NCBI RefSeq assembly: GCF_025751515.1
Contig: NZ_JAOWLE010000001.1
Span: 558,001-622,000 of the forward strand
DNA from: Actibacterium sp. XHP0104
Lineage (GTDB): Bacteria > Pseudomonadota > Alphaproteobacteria > Rhodobacterales > Rhodobacteraceae
DNA length: 64,000 nucleotides
Direction: 5' to 3'
A program made the translations under genes and the position numbers. A model generated the notes under the pieces. The model saw nothing but the letters and a program-made list of their open reading frames with translations. It searched no databases and was not told where the DNA came from. Shown piece by piece: positions 61,561 through 64,000 of the stretch (its first letter is position 1; every line of letters starts with the position of its first letter).

Positions 61561-63126
61561 CTATTCCAGCTCGATCGTGCCGGGCGGTTTCGAGGTGCAG
61601 TCGTAGAACACGCGGTTCACGCCCTTGACCTCGTTGATGATGCGCGTGGCGGTTTCGCCCAGGAATTCGTGGGTGAACGGGTAGTAATCGGCGGTCATCC
61701 CGTCAACGGATGTCACCGCCCGCAGCGCTACGGCATAGTCATAGGTGCGTCCGTCGCCCATGACACCCACGGTGCGCATCGGCAGGATGGCGGCGAAGGC
61801 CTGCCAGATCTCGTCGTAAAGGCCGTGTTTGCGGATCTGGTCGATATAGACGGCATCGGCCTTGCGCAGGATTTCCAGCTTGTCGCGGGTGATCTCGCCC
61901 GGGCAGCGGATGGCCAGGCCCGGCCCCGGGAAGGGGTGGCGGCCGATGAACGATGCCGGCAGGCCCAGCTCGTGACCCAGCGCGCGGACCTCGTCCTTGA
62001 ACAGCTCGCGCAGCGGTTCGACCAGTTTCAGGCCCATCTTTTCAGGCAGGCCGCCGACGTTGTGGTGCGATTTGATCGTCACCGACGGGCCGCCCGAGAA
62101 CGAGACAGATTCGATCACGTCGGGATAGAGCGTGCCTTGGGCGAGGAATTCGGCGCCCTCGATGCCATCGGCGTATTTCTGGAACACGTCGATGAACAGC
62201 TTGCCGATGGTCTTGCGTTTGACCTCGGGGTCGCTGACGCCTTCGAGCGCGCCCAGGAACAGGTCGCTTTCGTCGGCGTGGATCAGGTTGAGGTTATAGT
62301 TGTCGCGGAACATGGCGACGACCTGTTCGGCCTCATTGAGGCGCAGCAGGCCATGATCGACAAAGACACAGGTCAGCTGATCGCCGATCGCCTCGTGCAG
62401 CAGGATGCCGGTGACCGACGAATCGACGCCGCCCGACAGGGCGCAGATAACCTGTCTGTCGCCCACCTGTTCGCGGATCTTGGCGATCATTTCCTCGCGG
62501 TAGGCGCCCATCGTCCAGTCGCCGGTGAACCCGGCCAGACGGATGAAGTTCTCATAGAGCGTGGCGCCGTTCGGGGTGTGGTGCACCTCGGGGTGGAACT
62601 GCACCGCGAAGAAGTTGCGCTCGAGGTCCGCCGTGATGGCGTAGGGCGCGCCGGGCGAGGTGCCGTAGACCCGGAACCCGGGGGCAATCTCGGCCACGTG
62701 GTCGCCGTGGCTCATCCAGACCTGCTCGCGGCCCTCAAGGAACCAGCCGCGCAGGAAATCGGGGTGCTGGTCGGCGGCAGTGACATAGGCGCGGCCAAAC
62801 TCGGCCGTGGCATGTTCGCCGGCCTCAACGCGGCCGCCCAGGTCATGCATCATCACCTGCTGGCCATAGCAGATGCCCAGAATCGGCACGCCCATCTCAT
62901 AGGCCGCTTTCGGCGGTCGCGGGCTGCCCTCGCGCATCACCGAATCCGGCCCGCCGGAAAAGATGATCGCCTTGGGGGCAAACTCTTTCAGCGAGGCGTC
63001 GGTGACGTTCTGGTAGGGGTGGATTTCGCAATAGACATTCAGCTCTCGCAGACGGCGCGCAATCAGCTGCGTCACCTGGCTGCCGAAGTCGATGATCAGA
63101 AGGCGGTCGTGGGATGCGGTGCTCAT
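61561..63126 (-). CDS. guaA: GMP synthase (glutamine-hydrolysing)
   Basis: A 521-residue GMP synthetase. The N-terminal glutaminase (about 1-200) has Cys86 in [11 protein letters not shown] and the partner His-Glu in [15 protein letters not shown] near 174. The ATP pyrophosphatase domain has the P-loop [11 protein letters not shown] near 230. The C-terminal dimer domain ends [24 protein letters not shown]. It converts XMP to GMP. Length is normal, and it is followed by a terminator. Confidence 0.98.
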   Translation of the reverse strand: MSTASHDRLLIIDFGSQVTQLIARRLRELNVYCEIHPYQNVTDASLKEFAPKAIIFSGGPDSVMREGSPRPPKAAYEMGVPILGICYGQQVMMHDLGGRVEAGEHATAEFGRAYVTAADQHPDFLRGWFLEGREQVWMSHGDHVAEIAPGFRVYGTSPGAPYAITADLERNFFAVQFHPEVHHTPNGATLYENFIRLAGFTGDWTMGAYREEMIAKIREQVGDRQVICALSGGVDSSVTGILLHEAIGDQLTCVFVDHGLLRLNEAEQVVAMFRDNYNLNLIHADESDLFLGALEGVSDPEVKRKTIGKLFIDVFQKYADGIEGAEFLAQGTLYPDVIESVSFSGGPSVTIKSHHNVGGLPEKMGLKLVEPLRELFKDEVRALGHELGLPASFIGRHPFPGPGLAIRCPGEITRDKLEILRKADAVYIDQIRKHGLYDEIWQAFAAILPMRTVGVMGDGRTYDYAVALRAVTSVDGMTADYYPFTHEFLGETATRIINEVKGVNRVFYDCTSKPPGTIELE

Positions 63127-63298
63127 GACCGCCTCGTAGTTCAGCCCTGCCGCGCTTGCAAGAGGAACAACGCCGCAAGGCCGCCTGAAATCGATGAAAC
63201 GCCATGTCGCAGATGAACATCGCTGCGCCGCAAATGGCGTGCCGTCGGGGCGGGCGCTGACCGATACTTGGGGCAGAACAGGACACCAGAGGTGCGCG

Positions 63299-64000
63299 AT
63301 GGATCAAAGCGGGATTGCAGAGCGGGGGCGGCGTGGCCGCTCGGGCGGAGGCGCGGCGGCACGTCGGGCGGCGCGGACGGGCGGTGGCGTCGAGGCCGAA
63401 CGCTTTATCACCCGCAATGTGCCGAATTTCGAGATCCTGAACGCCGAGGCGATCGAGATCATCGAGGCCAATGCCGAGACCGTTCTGGAAGAGATCGGCG
63501 TGGTCTTTGCTGACAACGCCCCCGCGCTGGAGCTGTGGCGCCAGGCCGGTGCCGATGTGCGGGGCGACCGCGTGCACATTCCGCGCGGGCTGGCGCGCCA
63601 GCTCTGCGCCACCGCGCCCGCAAGTTTCACCCAGCATGCCCGCAACCCTGAGCGCAACGTCGAGATCGGCGGGCGCAACCTGGTGCTGGCCCCGGTCTAT
63701 GGCCCGCCCTTCGTGCGCGACCTGGCCGGCGGGCGTCGTTATGCCACGATCGAGGATTTCCGCAATTTCGTGAAACTCGGTCACATGTCGAAATGGCTGC
63801 ATCATTCGGGCGGCACGGTGTGCGAGCCGACCGATGTTGCCGTGAACAAGCGCCATCTCGACATGCTCTTTGCCCATATGACACTCACGGACAAGCCGTT
63901 TATGGGCTCGGTCACGGAGCCCTCGCGCGCCCAGGATTCGGTCGATATGTGCCGCATCCTGTTCGGCGAGGGCTTCGTGAACGACAACGCGGTGATGACT
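63299..64000 (+). CDS. Trimethylamine methyltransferase (MttB) family protein, 5' part
   Basis: The first 234 residues of a longer protein, still open at the window end. After a basic Gly/Ala/Arg-rich leader of about 30 residues come motifs of the MttB superfamily: [62 protein letters not shown] and [21 protein letters not shown]. Family members demethylate quaternary or tertiary amines such as glycine betaine or trimethylamine. The pyrrolysine site, if any, would lie beyond the window. AGAGG lies upstream of ATG 63299. It is divergent from guaA. Confidence 0.9.
   Translation, partial: MDQSGIAERGRRGRSGGGAAARRAARTGGGVEAERFITRNVPNFEILNAEAIEIIEANAETVLEEIGVVFADNAPALELWRQAGADVRGDRVHIPRGLARQLCATAPASFTQHARNPERNVEIGGRNLVLAPVYGPPFVRDLAGGRRYATIEDFRNFVKLGHMSKWLHHSGGTVCEPTDVAVNKRHLDMLFAHMTLTDKPFMGSVTEPSRAQDSVDMCRILFGEGFVNDNAVMT

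Noticed and set aside
1-64000. CRISPR arrays, insertion sequences, rRNA or tRNA genes
   Set aside because: I saw no regularly spaced direct repeats, transposase-like frames or RNA gene signatures anywhere in the window.

Overview
The window is GC-rich and gene-dense. Its content fits an alphaproteobacterium of the Rhodobacterales (Roseobacter/Rhodobacteraceae type). The case rests on a complete Rhodobacter-type gene transfer agent (GTA) cluster, the rpsF-rpsR-rplI and fabD-fabG-acpP-fabF-mltG blocks side by side, pyruvate dehydrogenase genes with a lipoyl domain fused to E1-beta, a small hexameric tyrosine-coordinated haem protein, and an MttB-family methyltransferase. No tRNA, rRNA, CRISPR array, transposase or integrase was found.

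Layout. 1-5.9 kb: end of an unidentified gene, haem protein plus thioredoxin-like protein, trigger factor, a His-rich secreted protein, the S6-S18-L9 operon (minus strand), a membrane protein and a Flp-pilin-like protein. 6.0-10.7 kb: fatty acid synthesis genes and the murein transglycosylase MltG. 10.7-25.9 kb: the GTA cluster, from a strong promoter through small and large terminase, portal, g3.5, protease, capsid, connectors, tail proteins, tape measure, baseplate, hub, peptidase and the 1329-residue tail fibre, ending with a DUF2793 spike-like gene and a small conserved gene. 25.9-37.6 kb: DksA-like protein, cysE, pdhA-pdhB-pdhC, ftsB, Fur-family regulator, SelO, iron-binding ABC protein, MazG, Tag, exonuclease III, DUF882 protein. 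37.8-42.1 kb: L,D-transpeptidase, lpxD and a second ACP/ketosynthase pair. 42.2-52.0 kb: IalB-like protein, a structured 411-bp non-coding region, HerA-like ATPase, ThiE-like and TfoX-like proteins, TrmJ-like methyltransferase, heme A synthase, M32 carboxypeptidase, two sulfotransferases, enoyl-CoA hydratase, thioesterase. 52.1-64 kb: rplM-rpsI, a polyamine-type ABC transporter, PPK2 with a TetR regulator, a P-loop protein/metA/hydrolase group, a DMT exporter, guaA and the start of an mttB-like gene.

The most interesting part is control of the GTA cluster. A sigma70-like promoter (TTGACT, 17 bp, TATACC) has a full CtrA-type box (TTAA-N7-TTAA) just upstream. A perfect-looking intrinsic terminator lies in the leader, before the first gene. 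Two more terminator-like hairpins lie inside the cluster, after terL and after the capsid gene. Together these suggest a CtrA-gated, attenuated operon. Other non-coding signals are a 20-bp perfect palindrome in front of pdhA, an inverted-repeat region at 42.95-43.16 kb that may encode a small RNA with a CCUCCC motif, and three copies of a short dispersed intergenic repeat.
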